From NCBI GenBank assembly GCA_963834405.1, contig CAWIBX010000002.1, positions 310,001 through 374,000 on the forward strand: a stretch of 64,000 nucleotides of DNA, written 5' to 3'. The position numbers were made by a program, and so were the translations under genes. Within the stretch, counting starts at the first letter, position 1. Every line of letters starts with the position of its first letter. Shown here piece by piece: positions 1 through 8,239 of this stretch. The stretch comes from Bog-473 sp963834405. GTDB taxonomy: Bacteria > Actinomycetota > Acidimicrobiia > Acidimicrobiales > RAAP-2. Below the pieces are notes generated by a model. It was not told the DNA's origin. It saw only the letters and a list, made by a program, of their open reading frames with translations, and did no database searches.

Positions 1-1
1 C

Positions 2-355
2 GCGGTCGGGCTCGTGCTGGCCCTCCTGTCGCTCAGCTACGCCGGCGCCTCGGGCATCCTCGGGACGCGGGCGCGCACCGAGGAACAGGCCATCTCCGTC
101 GCGGTCGTGCTCGGCATCGTGTGCGGCATGCTCGGCGGCTGCATGTACCCCCTCGACGTCGTGGGGGCACCTATCCGCGCCGTCGGGCACCTGGTGCCCC
201 AGGCCTGGGCCATGGACGCGTTCGTGAAGCTGATTTACGACCACGCCTCGCTGGCCGCCGTGCTCCCCGAGGCGGCCGTCCTGGCCGTGTTCGCGGCGGT
301 CCTGACGGGCCTGGCCGTCCGCAGCTACGCGCGGACCATGTACTCGCCGGGGTGA
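2..355 (+). CDS. ABC-2 type transporter permease, C-terminal part (cut by window edge)
   Basis: The reading frame is open from the first bases of the window to a TGA at 353-355, so only the last ~117 residues are seen. They contain three hydrophobic segments and a short soluble link (GTRARTEEQA) followed by a Gly/Met-rich membrane stretch (GMLGGCMYPLD), the usual C-terminal layout of ABC-2 membrane subunits that export drugs or polysaccharides. The ATPase partner would lie upstream, outside the window. The last 31 bases overlap the 3' end of the convergent monooxygenase gene. Family assignment rests on topology and the GxxGxxMxPL-like segment, so substrate is unknown. Confidence 0.6.
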   Translation, partial: AVGLVLALLSLSYAGASGILGTRARTEEQAISVAVVLGIVCGMLGGCMYPLDVVGAPIRAVGHLVPQAWAMDAFVKLIYDHASLAAVLPEAAVLAVFAAVLTGLAVRSYARTMYSPG

Positions 356-1788
356 AAGCGCCGGGTCAGCCGGCGGAAGCGCCACGTGTGGTCGGGCCAC
401 AGCGTGGTGTTACGGCCGCGGTGATCGAGGTACCAGCTGCCGCAGCCGCCCTCCACCCACACCGAGTGCTCGAGGCGCGCCTGCAGGCGCTCGTTGTAGC
501 GCCGCTGCACCTCGGGCTTGACCTCGACCGTGCGCACGCCGGGCCGGCGCACGAACGCCACCGCGCCGGCGACGTAATTGATGTGCGACTCGATCATGTA
601 GATCATGGAGTTGTGGGCCAGTGTGGAGTTGGGCCCGATCATGAGGAACAGGTTCGGGAAGCCGGCCACGGCTGACCCGGCGTACGCCTCCACCCCGTTC
701 GCCTTCCACACCTCGGAGAGGCGGGTCCCGTCCCGGCCCACGATGTGCTCCGCGTACGGGGGCTCGGCGGCGTCGAAGCCGGTCCCCATGATGACGACGT
801 CGACCGGGCGGGCGATGCCGTCCTGCCCGACGACCTCGTGCGCGGTGAAGGAGGCCACCGGTGCGTCGACCACCTCGACGTTGGGCCGGGTGAGCGACGG
901 GTAGAAGTCGTCGGAGAGCAGGATCCGCTTGCAGCCCACCTCGTAGTGCGGCGTGACCTTGTCGCGCAGCGTCTGGTCCGCCACCTGCGCGTGCAGGTGG
1001 TCGCGGGCGCGCTTCTTCACGACCGCCTTGCGGCGCTCGCCGCCACCGATAAACACAGACAGCAGGAACTCGAAGGTGAGATAGATGCGCAGGCGCGACA
1101 GCCGCTGGGTGGCGGGGACGCTGCGGTAGAGCAGGCGTCGCAGGCGGGAGACGGGCCGGTCGTTGCGCGGGAAGATCCACGGTGGGGTGCGCTGGTGCAA
1201 GTACATGTGCTCCACCACCGGCGCGATCTGGGGCACGAACTGGATGGCCGAGGCGCCCGTGCCCACCACGCACACGCGCTTGCCCGTGAGGTCGAAGCCG
1301 TGCTCCCAGTGGGCCGAGTGGAACACCTTGCCCCGGAAGTCGCCCAGCCCGGGGAAGTCCGGGACGGCGGGCTCGCTCAACGAGCCGGTCGCCCAGACGA
1401 GCACCGGCGCCGCGTACTCGTGGCCGCTGGTGGTGCGCACCATCCAGCGCGCGGCCTCCTCGTCCCAGCGGGCCTCGGCGACCGCCCGGCCGAAGCGCAG
1501 GTGCCCGCCCACGTCGAAGCGGTCGGTGCAGGCACGGACGTAGTCCCAGATCTCGCTCTGGGAGGGGAACGAGCGCGACCAGGCGGGGTTCAGCGCGAAC
1601 GAGTACGAGTACAGGTTCGACGGCACGTCGCAGGCGCAGCCGGGGTACGTGTTGTCGCGCCAGGTGCCGCCGAGGTCGTTGCCCCGGTCCAGCACGACGA
1701 AGTCGTCGATCCCCATGCCCTTGAGGCGCGCCGCCATGCCGACGCCGGAGAACCCGGCACCGACGACGACGACCTCGTGCTGCTCCAC
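325..1788 (-). CDS. Flavin-containing / Baeyer-Villiger-type monooxygenase
   Basis: A 487-residue flavoprotein monooxygenase that should use FAD and NADPH to insert one oxygen atom into a ketone or hydroxylate an organic substrate in the cytoplasm. The N-terminal FAD site is GAGFSG (residues 10-15), followed by GTWRDNTYPG (41-50), typical of Baeyer-Villiger enzymes. A fingerprint-like segment FRGKVFHSAHWE (151-162) matches FxGxxxHxxxW(P/D) except that the last position is Glu. A second dinucleotide fold begins GTGASA near 176. It lies 7 bp downstream of the haloalkane dehalogenase gene on the same strand, so the two are probably one transcript. Substrate cannot be read from sequence. Confidence 0.88.
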   Translation of the reverse strand: MEQHEVVVVGAGFSGVGMAARLKGMGIDDFVVLDRGNDLGGTWRDNTYPGCACDVPSNLYSYSFALNPAWSRSFPSQSEIWDYVRACTDRFDVGGHLRFGRAVAEARWDEEAARWMVRTTSGHEYAAPVLVWATGSLSEPAVPDFPGLGDFRGKVFHSAHWEHGFDLTGKRVCVVGTGASAIQFVPQIAPVVEHMYLHQRTPPWIFPRNDRPVSRLRRLLYRSVPATQRLSRLRIYLTFEFLLSVFIGGGERRKAVVKKRARDHLHAQVADQTLRDKVTPHYEVGCKRILLSDDFYPSLTRPNVEVVDAPVASFTAHEVVGQDGIARPVDVVIMGTGFDAAEPPYAEHIVGRDGTRLSEVWKANGVEAYAGSAVAGFPNLFLMIGPNSTLAHNSMIYMIESHINYVAGAVAFVRRPGVRTVEVKPEVQRRYNERLQARLEHSVWVEGGCGSWYLDHRGRNTTLWPDHTWRFRRLTRRFHPGEYMVRA

Positions 1789-1795
1789 CGGCCCG

Positions 1796-2701
1796 TCAGC
1801 CCGTGACGAAGGAGACGACGACGCGGGCCAGGTCCTCCCCGCAGTCCTCCTGGAGGAAGTGGCCGCCGCCGGCGATGGTCGTGTGCGGCTGGCCCTTGGC
1901 GCCGGCGATGCGCTCCTTCAGGCTGCGGTCCGCTCCCCGCGTGATGGGGTCGCCGTCGCTGAAGGCGCACAGGAACGGGCGGTCGAAGGCGGCCAGGCCC
2001 ACCCAGGCGGCGACGTTGGCGTCGTGGGCCGGGTCGTCGGGCCGCGAGGGCACCAGCAGGGGGAACTGGCGCGCCCCCGCCTTGTAGGACTCGTCGGGGA
2101 ACGGCGCGTCGTAGGCGGCCTCGACCCCGGAGTCCAGCGGCTTGGCGCAGCCGCCGCGGACGATGCCGCCGGTCGGGAACACGTCGACCTCCTGGGAGAA
2201 GCGCTGCCAGGCGAAGAAGGCGTCCCCGGGGGAGGTGTCGCCGGTCGGCAGGAACGTGTTGGCGGCCACTACGCGGGCGAACCGCTCCGGGTGCTCGCCG
2301 ACCAGGCGCAGGCCGATCAGGCCGCCCCAGTCCTGCCCGACCAGCGTGACGTCGCGCAGGTCGAGGCGGTCGAAGAGCAGCTCGCGCATCCACTCCACCT
2401 GGCGGGCGTACGTGTAGTCCGTGCGCTCGGTGGGCTTGTCCGAGCGCCCGAAGCCGACCAGGTCGGGGGCCACGGCTTGGAGGCCGGCCGCGGTGAGAAC
2501 AGGGATCATGGTGCGGTAGAGGTACGACCACGAGGGCTCGCCGTGCAGGAGCAGCACCAGCGGGCCGTCCGGGTCGCCTTCCCGCAGGTAGTGCACGCGC
2601 AGCGTCCCGCCATCGCCGTCGGCGACGTCGGCGTAGTGCGGCTCGAACGGGTAGCCGGGCAAGCCGGCGAAGCGGTCGTCAGGGGTGCGGAGCGTCTGCA
2701 T
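1796..2701 (-). CDS. dhmA: Haloalkane dehalogenase, subfamily I (DhlA-like)
   Basis: A 301-residue alpha/beta-hydrolase expected to hydrolyse carbon-halogen bonds to an alcohol plus halide. HGEPSWSYLYR at residues 53-63 carries the oxyanion HGxP motif. The nucleophile lies in GQDWGG, giving Asp124 and halide-binding Trp125, the same numbers as in Xanthobacter DhlA. Trp165 in the cap (FFAWQRFSQ) fits the second halide-binding Trp of subfamily I. The acid is Asp249 or Asp251 (FSDGDP) and the base His281 (GGGHFLQED). Length is normal. First gene of a two-gene minus-strand operon with the monooxygenase, divergent from the P450. Other alpha/beta hydrolases share the fold, but the Asp-Trp pair and cap Trp argue for a dehalogenase. 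Confidence 0.85.
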   Translation of the reverse strand: MQTLRTPDDRFAGLPGYPFEPHYADVADGDGGTLRVHYLREGDPDGPLVLLLHGEPSWSYLYRTMIPVLTAAGLQAVAPDLVGFGRSDKPTERTDYTYARQVEWMRELLFDRLDLRDVTLVGQDWGGLIGLRLVGEHPERFARVVAANTFLPTGDTSPGDAFFAWQRFSQEVDVFPTGGIVRGGCAKPLDSGVEAAYDAPFPDESYKAGARQFPLLVPSRPDDPAHDANVAAWVGLAAFDRPFLCAFSDGDPITRGADRSLKERIAGAKGQPHTTIAGGGHFLQEDCGEDLARVVVSFVTG

Positions 2702-2818
2702 CGGGGCGGCAGCCTACGCGTCCCGCCCGGTCCCGGCCGGGGGGTGCGGCGCCGGGGCGGCCGCCGCCGTAACCTGACACCGGCGTCACAATCCGAGCCC
2801 GCGGGGAGGAACCGCCTC
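2702..2818. promoter_or_regulatory. Divergent promoter region between dehalogenase and P450
   Basis: This 117-bp gap separates two divergent genes and must hold both promoters. A clear ribosome-binding site (GGGGAGGA, 2803-2810) precedes the P450 ATG. I see no confident -35/-10 pair or operator. Confidence 0.4.
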
Positions 2819-4045
2819 ATGACCACGTCCGAAGCCCAGAGCTACGACCCCTTCGCCGCGCTCAGCGACGTGGTGGCGGGCACCACCCGCGACCCCTGGC
2901 CCGCGCTGGCCGAGAAGCGGCACCGGGCCCCCGTGAGCAAGGGGCTCACCATTCCGGCCGACGCGCTGCCCGAGGGCTTCGACGTGGAGCCCGGGTGGAT
3001 CGCCTATCGCTACGACGACTGCTCCCGCATTCTGCGCGACGCCAAGACGTTCACCTCCACCGCCTACGACAGCACCATCGGCATGGTGATGGGCCACATG
3101 ATCCTCGGCATGGACGACCCGGAGCACCGCGAGCACCGCAACCTGGTCGCGCACGCGTTCCGGGAGAAGGCGCTGGCCCTCTGGGAGCCCGAGTTCATCC
3201 GTCCCATCGTCGACGAGCTCATCGACCGCTTCGCGGCGGACGGCCAGGCCGAACTGGTGCGCCAGATGACCTTCGAGTTCCCCGTGCGGGTGATCGCGCG
3301 GCTGCTGGGCCTGCCCGAGGAGGACTTCGAGCAGTTCCAGCGCTGGTCGGTGGAGCTGATCGGGCTGGTGGCCGACATAGAGCGCGGGCTGGCGGCGTCC
3401 GAGTCGCTGCGCGAGTACTTCGCCGCGGTGGTGTCCGAGCGGCGCGCCGCGCCGGCCGAGGACGTGATCAGCGACCTCGTGACCGCCGAGGTCGACGGCG
3501 AGAAGCTGACGGATGAGGCCATCTACTCCTTCCTGCGGCTGCTTCTGCCGGCGGGCGCCGAGACCACCTACCGCTCGTCGGGCAACCTGCTCTTCCTGCT
3601 CCTGACCCACCCGGACCAGCTCGAGGCGGTACGCGCAGACCGCTCCCTCCTCCCCCAGGCGATTGAGGAGGGGCTGCGCTGCGAGCCGCCGCTGCTGACC
3701 ATCAACCGGACGACGACCTGCGAGGTGGAGCTGGCGGGCGTGACCCTCGGGCCGGGCGAGAGCATCACGCCCCACATCGGCTCGGCCAACCACGATGAGA
3801 CGCGCTGGGACGACCCCGAGGCCTTCGACATCTTCCGCCCGCCCGTCCCGCACATCGCGTTCGCCCACGGCCCGCACATGTGCCTCGGGATGCACCTGGC
3901 CCGCCTGGAGACGCGGGTGCTCGTCAACCAGGTTCTCGACCGCCTGCCGGACCTCGCGCTCGCCCCTGGGGACGGCGACCCGCACATCCAGGGCGACGTG
4001 TTCCGCTCCCCGACGGCGCTTCCCGTCACCTTCACGCCCGCCTGA
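2819..4045 (+). CDS. Cytochrome P450
   Basis: A 408-residue soluble bacterial P450. The I-helix motif is AGAETT (245-250), the ExxR motif is Glu284-Arg287, and the heme loop FAHGPHMCLGMHLAR places the thiolate ligand at Cys355. All landmarks are intact and length is standard. The ATG at 2819 is chosen because GGGGAGGA lies eight bases upstream; the frame is open further upstream but without homology. No ferredoxin or reductase gene is adjacent, so redox partners must be encoded elsewhere. Divergent from the dehalogenase/monooxygenase operon, which suggests hydrophobic-compound catabolism, but no substrate can be named. Confidence 0.95.
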   Translation: MTTSEAQSYDPFAALSDVVAGTTRDPWPALAEKRHRAPVSKGLTIPADALPEGFDVEPGWIAYRYDDCSRILRDAKTFTSTAYDSTIGMVMGHMILGMDDPEHREHRNLVAHAFREKALALWEPEFIRPIVDELIDRFAADGQAELVRQMTFEFPVRVIARLLGLPEEDFEQFQRWSVELIGLVADIERGLAASESLREYFAAVVSERRAAPAEDVISDLVTAEVDGEKLTDEAIYSFLRLLLPAGAETTYRSSGNLLFLLLTHPDQLEAVRADRSLLPQAIEEGLRCEPPLLTINRTTTCEVELAGVTLGPGESITPHIGSANHDETRWDDPEAFDIFRPPVPHIAFAHGPHMCLGMHLARLETRVLVNQVLDRLPDLALAPGDGDPHIQGDVFRSPTALPVTFTPA

Positions 4046-4057
4046 TCCCGGCGGGCC

Positions 4058-4075
4058 GGCGCCGGGGCCGGCGCC
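4058..4075. terminator. GC-rich hairpin between convergent P450 and rpiA
   Basis: GGCGCCGGGGCCGGCGCC is a perfect inverted repeat (8-base arms) lying 13 bp after the P450 stop and 3 bp before the rpiA stop. It could serve as a terminator for both strands. There is no U-tract, as is common in high-GC actinobacteria. Confidence 0.45.
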
Positions 4076-4077
4076 GC

Positions 4078-4723
4078 TCAGCCGACGGTGCGCACGGTCA
4101 CGTCGCTGCCGCGCGCGACGAGGACGGTCGAGACGAGCGACGGGGGGAACAAGCCGTGGGACACGACGCCCGGCGTCGCGCTGAGCGCGGCGGCCATCGC
4201 CTCAGGATCGCCGAACTCGCCGTGGTAGTCGGCCAGCAGGCCGCCGTCGGGGGTGGGCGGCGCCGCCCGCAGCACCGCGTGCCGCAGGGCCCGCAGCGTC
4301 GCGGCGACGCCGAACGCGAGCAGTTCCAGGGGGACCGGCGGATGCAGGCGCTCGACCACCTTGTCCGAGGACACAATGACGACGAAGCGGTCGGCGGCGG
4401 CGGCCACGATGCGCTCGCGCGTCTGGGCCCCTCCGCCGCCCTTGACCAGCCAGCCGGCCGGGTCCACCTGGTCCGCCCCGTCGATGGCCAGGTCCAGGCG
4501 GTCGATGTCGGTGAAGGGGCACACGTCCAGCCCGCAGGCGCGGGCGAGCTCCTCCGAGGCGGGCGACGTCGCCACGCAGGTGAGGGCGAGCCGGCGCTCG
4601 CCCAGCGCGGGGATCAGCTCGGCCACGGTGGTGCCCGTGCCGAGCCCCACCGTCATGCCGTCTTCGGCCAGCGCGGCCGCCGCGCGCGGCGGCGCGCTTC
4701 TCGCCGGCGATGTCGGGGCTCAT
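4078..4723 (-). CDS. rpiA: Ribose-5-phosphate isomerase A, apparent 1-nt frameshift near N-terminus
   Basis: RpiA interconverts ribose-5-phosphate and ribulose-5-phosphate in the pentose phosphate pathway. Family motifs are clear: GLGTGTT (phosphate loop), DGADQVDP, and KGGGGAQTRERI with the catalytic Lys and Glu. The intact frame from ATG at 4656 gives only 192 residues and lacks the first helix. The missing start is present in another frame, MSPDIAGEKRAAAR from an ATG at 4723, and removing one base in the GC-rich run about 4684-4694 joins them into a 214-residue protein of normal length. So this is either a sequencing indel or a damaged gene. It lies 43 bp downstream of the acyl-CoA dehydrogenase, same strand. 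Confidence 0.88.
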
Positions 4724-4766
4724 GGGCGCGACAGAAGGCACGTGGTGACGAAAGTGCCGAGCCGCC

Positions 4767-5957
4767 TCAGCTGCGGGGCACGTCCTTCCAGGGCAGCTCC
4801 TTGTCGGTGCGGACGTCGCCGGGGAGGCCGAGCACGCGTTCGCCCAGGATGTTGCGCATGACCTCCGACGTGCCGCCCTCAATGGAGTTGGCGCGCACTC
4901 GCAGGAACATCTTGTGGACGTCGGGGGAACCCATGCCCACGAGGTCGGGCCGCACCATGGGGTACCCGGCGGGGAACAGCATGGCGTCGTTGCCCAGCAG
5001 GTCCATGCACAGGTCGTAGACGCGCTTGTTCTCCTCGGCGAAGGCGAGCTTGGACACGGAGCCCTCCGGGCCGGGCGTGCCGGCCTTGCGCGTGGCGGCG
5101 GCCCGGGCGTTGGTCATGTTGAGCGCCTCCATGCGGATGTAGCTCGAGACCAGGCGGTCCCGCAGCGACATGGCGCGTTGCGAGGTGTCGCCCTGCCAGC
5201 GCTCCTTCCAGATGCGAAGCGCCTCGGCGATGGGACCGCCGCCCCGCCGGCCGACGGCACCCCCGATGGAGACGCGCTCGTTCATGAGCGTGGTCACGGC
5301 GACGCGCCAGCCGTCGCCCTCGCCCCCGAGGCGCGCCGTGTCGGGCATGCGCACGTCGGTGAAGAAGACCTCGTTGAACTCGGCCTCGCCCGTGATCTGG
5401 AACAGGGGCCGCACCTCGACCCCGGGCGCCTTCATGTCGACGAGAAAGGCGGTCATGCCCCGGTGCTTGGGCACGTCGGGGTCGGTGCGGGCGACAATAA
5501 GGCCGAACGACGAGACGTGCGCCAGGGTGGTCCACACCTTCTGGCCGTTGAGCCGCCACTCCTCCCCGTCGCGCTCGGCGCGGGTCGAGAGCCCGGCCAC
5601 GTCGGAGCCGGCGCCCGGCTCGCTGAAGAGCTGGCACCAGATCTCCTCGCTGGTGAACAGCGGCCGCAGGTAGCGCGCCTTCTGCTCGGGCGTGCCGTGG
5701 GTGACGATGGTCGGCGCGCACATGCCGTACCCGATGGGGTTGCGGAAGCCGGCCGGGGGGGCGCCGGCGGCGTGCAGGCGCTGCTGCGCCCGCTGCTGGT
5801 CCTTGGGGGTCAGCCCGAGTCCCCCGCAGTCCGCCGGGAAGTGCACCCAGGCCAGTCCGCGGTCGTACTGCTCCCCCAGGAACTTCTCGGCCGGCGTCGT
5901 GTCGGGCGGGCAGTCGGCCAGCAGGCCGTCCACCAGGGTGTCGACGTTCGCGCTCAT
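4767..5957 (-). CDS. Acyl-CoA dehydrogenase
   Basis: A 396-residue FAD enzyme of the acyl-CoA dehydrogenase family, which introduces the alpha-beta double bond in acyl-CoA (beta-oxidation or sterol side-chain degradation). The middle domain shows QLFSEPGAGSD followed by NGQKVWTT, the FAD/acyl-CoA binding signature, and the C-terminus has NSIEGGTSEVMRNILGERVLGLP-type sequence (read here in pieces: IEGGTSEVMRN, ERVLGLP). N-terminal domain is present, so the protein looks complete. ATG at 5957. It is divergent from the alpha/beta hydrolase at 6056 and upstream of rpiA. Exact chain-length or sterol specificity cannot be inferred; actinobacteria often use heteromeric versions. Confidence 0.92.
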   Translation of the reverse strand: MSANVDTLVDGLLADCPPDTTPAEKFLGEQYDRGLAWVHFPADCGGLGLTPKDQQRAQQRLHAAGAPPAGFRNPIGYGMCAPTIVTHGTPEQKARYLRPLFTSEEIWCQLFSEPGAGSDVAGLSTRAERDGEEWRLNGQKVWTTLAHVSSFGLIVARTDPDVPKHRGMTAFLVDMKAPGVEVRPLFQITGEAEFNEVFFTDVRMPDTARLGGEGDGWRVAVTTLMNERVSIGGAVGRRGGGPIAEALRIWKERWQGDTSQRAMSLRDRLVSSYIRMEALNMTNARAAATRKAGTPGPEGSVSKLAFAEENKRVYDLCMDLLGNDAMLFPAGYPMVRPDLVGMGSPDVHKMFLRVRANSIEGGTSEVMRNILGERVLGLPGDVRTDKELPWKDVPRS

Positions 5958-6055
5958 GCCAGCACCCTATAGCGTGCCCTTGTGCTGCCACCTGCTCCCG
6001 CTCTTCCGACGCGCCGCGGCACCGCCGCCGCGCGGCGCGCCGGGGTGAGCGCCGG

Positions 6056-6949
6056 GTGACGGGCTTTGTCACGCTGGCGGACGGGAGGGAGCTCGCCTAC
6101 GAGGAGTACGGCGACCCGGCTGGCGTCCCCGTCCTGAGCTTCCACGGCGGGCTGAGCTCACGCCTCGACGCGGCCCCCGCCCACGAGGCCGCCGTCCTGA
6201 TGGGGGTGCGGCTCCTGTCGCCGGACCGGCCGGGCATCGGCCGCTCGACCATGCAGCCGGGGCGGCGCCTGCTCGACTGGCCGGCCGACGTGACCCAGCT
6301 GGCCGACGCGCTGGGGCTCGGTCCCTTCGCGGTGATGGGGTGGTCCGCCGGCGGCCCCTATGCGGCGGTGTGCGCGGCCAAGCTGCCGGGGCGGGTGGCG
6401 GCGGCCGCGCTGCTCTCGAGCTCGGTCCCGCTCGACGCCTACGGGACCACACGGGGACTCACCACGGAGGACCGGCTCTTCCTCATCCTGTCGCGTCACG
6501 CCCCGCGGCTGGCGGCGGCGCTCATGACCATGACGATCGTCAATGCGAGCAACAAACGCCTCCTGCGCGAGGTGATGTACGCCGTCCCGCCGGTGGACCG
6601 GACGGTGCTGCGCGAGTGGGGTCCGGCCGACCGCGCGCTCGCGTTCGTGCGCGAGGGCACCCGCCAGGGCACCGCGGGGTGTGTGCTCGACTACCAGATC
6701 TTCGGCGACCCCTGGGGCTTCGCACTCGAGGAGATACAGGTGCCCGTCCAGATCTGGGAGGGCTCCGAGGACTCCACCGGGCCTCCGGGCTACCGCGAGT
6801 TCCTCAAGCGGCACATCCCGCACGCCACGGTGACCGTCGTGCCCGGCGAGGGACACCTGTCACTGCTCCCCCATCACGCGCCCGCCATATTCGCCGCCCT
6901 GCTCGGGGGCCACAACGCCGAGTCGAGGGCGCGGTGGAACGTGGGGTAG
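6056..6949 (+). CDS. Alpha/beta-hydrolase family protein
   Basis: A 297-residue alpha/beta-hydrolase with GTG start. HGG at residues 30-32 is the likely oxyanion loop, GWSAGG carries the nucleophile Ser, and GEGHLSLL near the C-terminus carries the catalytic His. Substrate unknown; esterase, lipase or peptidase are all possible. The last 76 bases overlap the 3' end of the convergent disulfide reductase gene, an unusually long tail overlap, and the final residues after LLGG are probably not conserved. Confidence 0.8.
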   Translation: MTGFVTLADGRELAYEEYGDPAGVPVLSFHGGLSSRLDAAPAHEAAVLMGVRLLSPDRPGIGRSTMQPGRRLLDWPADVTQLADALGLGPFAVMGWSAGGPYAAVCAAKLPGRVAAAALLSSSVPLDAYGTTRGLTTEDRLFLILSRHAPRLAAALMTMTIVNASNKRLLREVMYAVPPVDRTVLREWGPADRALAFVREGTRQGTAGCVLDYQIFGDPWGFALEEIQVPVQIWEGSEDSTGPPGYREFLKRHIPHATVTVVPGEGHLSLLPHHAPAIFAALLGGHNAESRARWNVG

Positions 6950-8235
6950 GCGAAGATCATGGAGTGCAGGGTCTCGACGGGGACCCGCGCGTGCACGGCG
7001 AGCGTGAGCAAGCCGAGCACCTCGCCGCCGTAGGGGCACATCGATGTCGCACCGACCACGACGCCGTCGCTCGCCACGAGCTTGACGAACCCCTCGGTGC
7101 GGTGGATGAAGCCGCGCGCCGACTCGGCAACCGAGCCGCGGTACACCGTGACGTCGCCGCCCTCCTCACGCGCCGCCGCCTCGGTCAGCCCGACCGAGCC
7201 GATCTCGGGGTCCGTGAAGGTGACGTGGGGCAGGGCGCGGTAGTCGGCCTCAAAATGCGGACGACCGAGGATGTCGGCCGTGCAGATGCGCGCCTGGTAC
7301 ATGGAGAGGTGGGTGAACCCCCCGTGGCCGGTGACGTCGCCGACCGCCCACACACCGGGCATGACCCGCATGTTGCCGTCGACGGGGATGCCCCGCGCGT
7401 GCTCGTCCAGCCCGAGCGCGCCCACACCGAGCGACACCAGGTCGCTGCGGCGCCCGGTGGCCACGAGCATGCGCTCGGCGTGCAGGTCGACGCCGCCCTC
7501 CAGGTGGACCGTGGCCCCGGCGTCGCCGTAGGGCTCGACGCGCTCGATGCGGCTCCCGGTGTGGATCTCCACTCCCTCCCGGCGCAACACCGCGGTGATG
7601 AGCTCGGACGCCTCGGGCTCCTCGGGGCCGAGTAACCGCTCCGCCTGCTCGACCACGGTGACGTGGGTGCCGAAGCGCGCCATGGCCTGCCCGACCTCGA
7701 GGCCGATGGCGCCGCCGCCGACGATCAGGAGGGACGCCGGCAGCGTCTCGGCCTCGACGGCGTCTCGGTTCGTCCAGTGGGCAACCGGCTCGAACGCGGG
7801 CGGGACGAAGGCGCGCTGGCCGGTGGACAGCACGAGCGCGCGCCGGGCCGCGCACACCTCGCCGTTCACCTCCACCGTGCCGGGCCCGGTGACGCGCGCC
7901 CAGCCCCGGACGAACCGTCCGCCCTTGCCCTCGAAGCGCTCAACCGCGGCCGTGTCGTCCCACGAGTCGGTCGCCTCGTGGCGGATGCGCCGGACCACCG
8001 GCGCCCAGTCGGGCGTGACGACGGACGTGCCGGCGTTCCCGGGGATGCGCCGGCCCTCGGCCAGCAGCCCGGCGGCCCACACCATCATCTTGGAGGGGAT
8101 GCACCCCCAATAGGGGCACTCGCCTCCGGTCAGCTCCGCCTCGATCCCGATGACGTCGAGGCCGGCTTCGGCCAGGCGGTTCGCTACCTCCTCGCCGCCG
8201 ACGCCCAGCCCGACGACGACGACCTCGGCCTCCAC
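6874..8235 (-). CDS. FAD/NAD(P)-dependent disulfide oxidoreductase (dihydrolipoamide dehydrogenase / mercuric reductase-like)
   Basis: A 453-residue class I pyridine-nucleotide disulfide reductase. FAD fold starts VVVGLGVGG, and the redox-active pair is Cys40-Cys45 in GGECPYWGCIPSK. A second nucleotide fold is GGGAIGLEVG, the second FAD motif is GVWAVGDVTG, and the dimerisation domain contains PHVTFTDPEIGSVGLTE and ends near FAYPTFHRAL. The C-terminal active-site His is seen in FAYPTFHRA rather than the canonical HAHPT, so the electron acceptor is uncertain. GTG start. Third gene of a minus-strand operon, 4 bp after the His-rich secreted protein gene; it could reduce a thiol partner, but no substrate can be assigned. 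Confidence 0.85.
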   Translation of the reverse strand: MEAEVVVVGLGVGGEEVANRLAEAGLDVIGIEAELTGGECPYWGCIPSKMMVWAAGLLAEGRRIPGNAGTSVVTPDWAPVVRRIRHEATDSWDDTAAVERFEGKGGRFVRGWARVTGPGTVEVNGEVCAARRALVLSTGQRAFVPPAFEPVAHWTNRDAVEAETLPASLLIVGGGAIGLEVGQAMARFGTHVTVVEQAERLLGPEEPEASELITAVLRREGVEIHTGSRIERVEPYGDAGATVHLEGGVDLHAERMLVATGRRSDLVSLGVGALGLDEHARGIPVDGNMRVMPGVWAVGDVTGHGGFTHLSMYQARICTADILGRPHFEADYRALPHVTFTDPEIGSVGLTEAAAREEGGDVTVYRGSVAESARGFIHRTEGFVKLVASDGVVVGATSMCPYGGEVLGLLTLAVHARVPVETLHSMIFAYPTFHRALDSALWPPSRAANMAGA

Positions 8236-8239
8236 CGGG

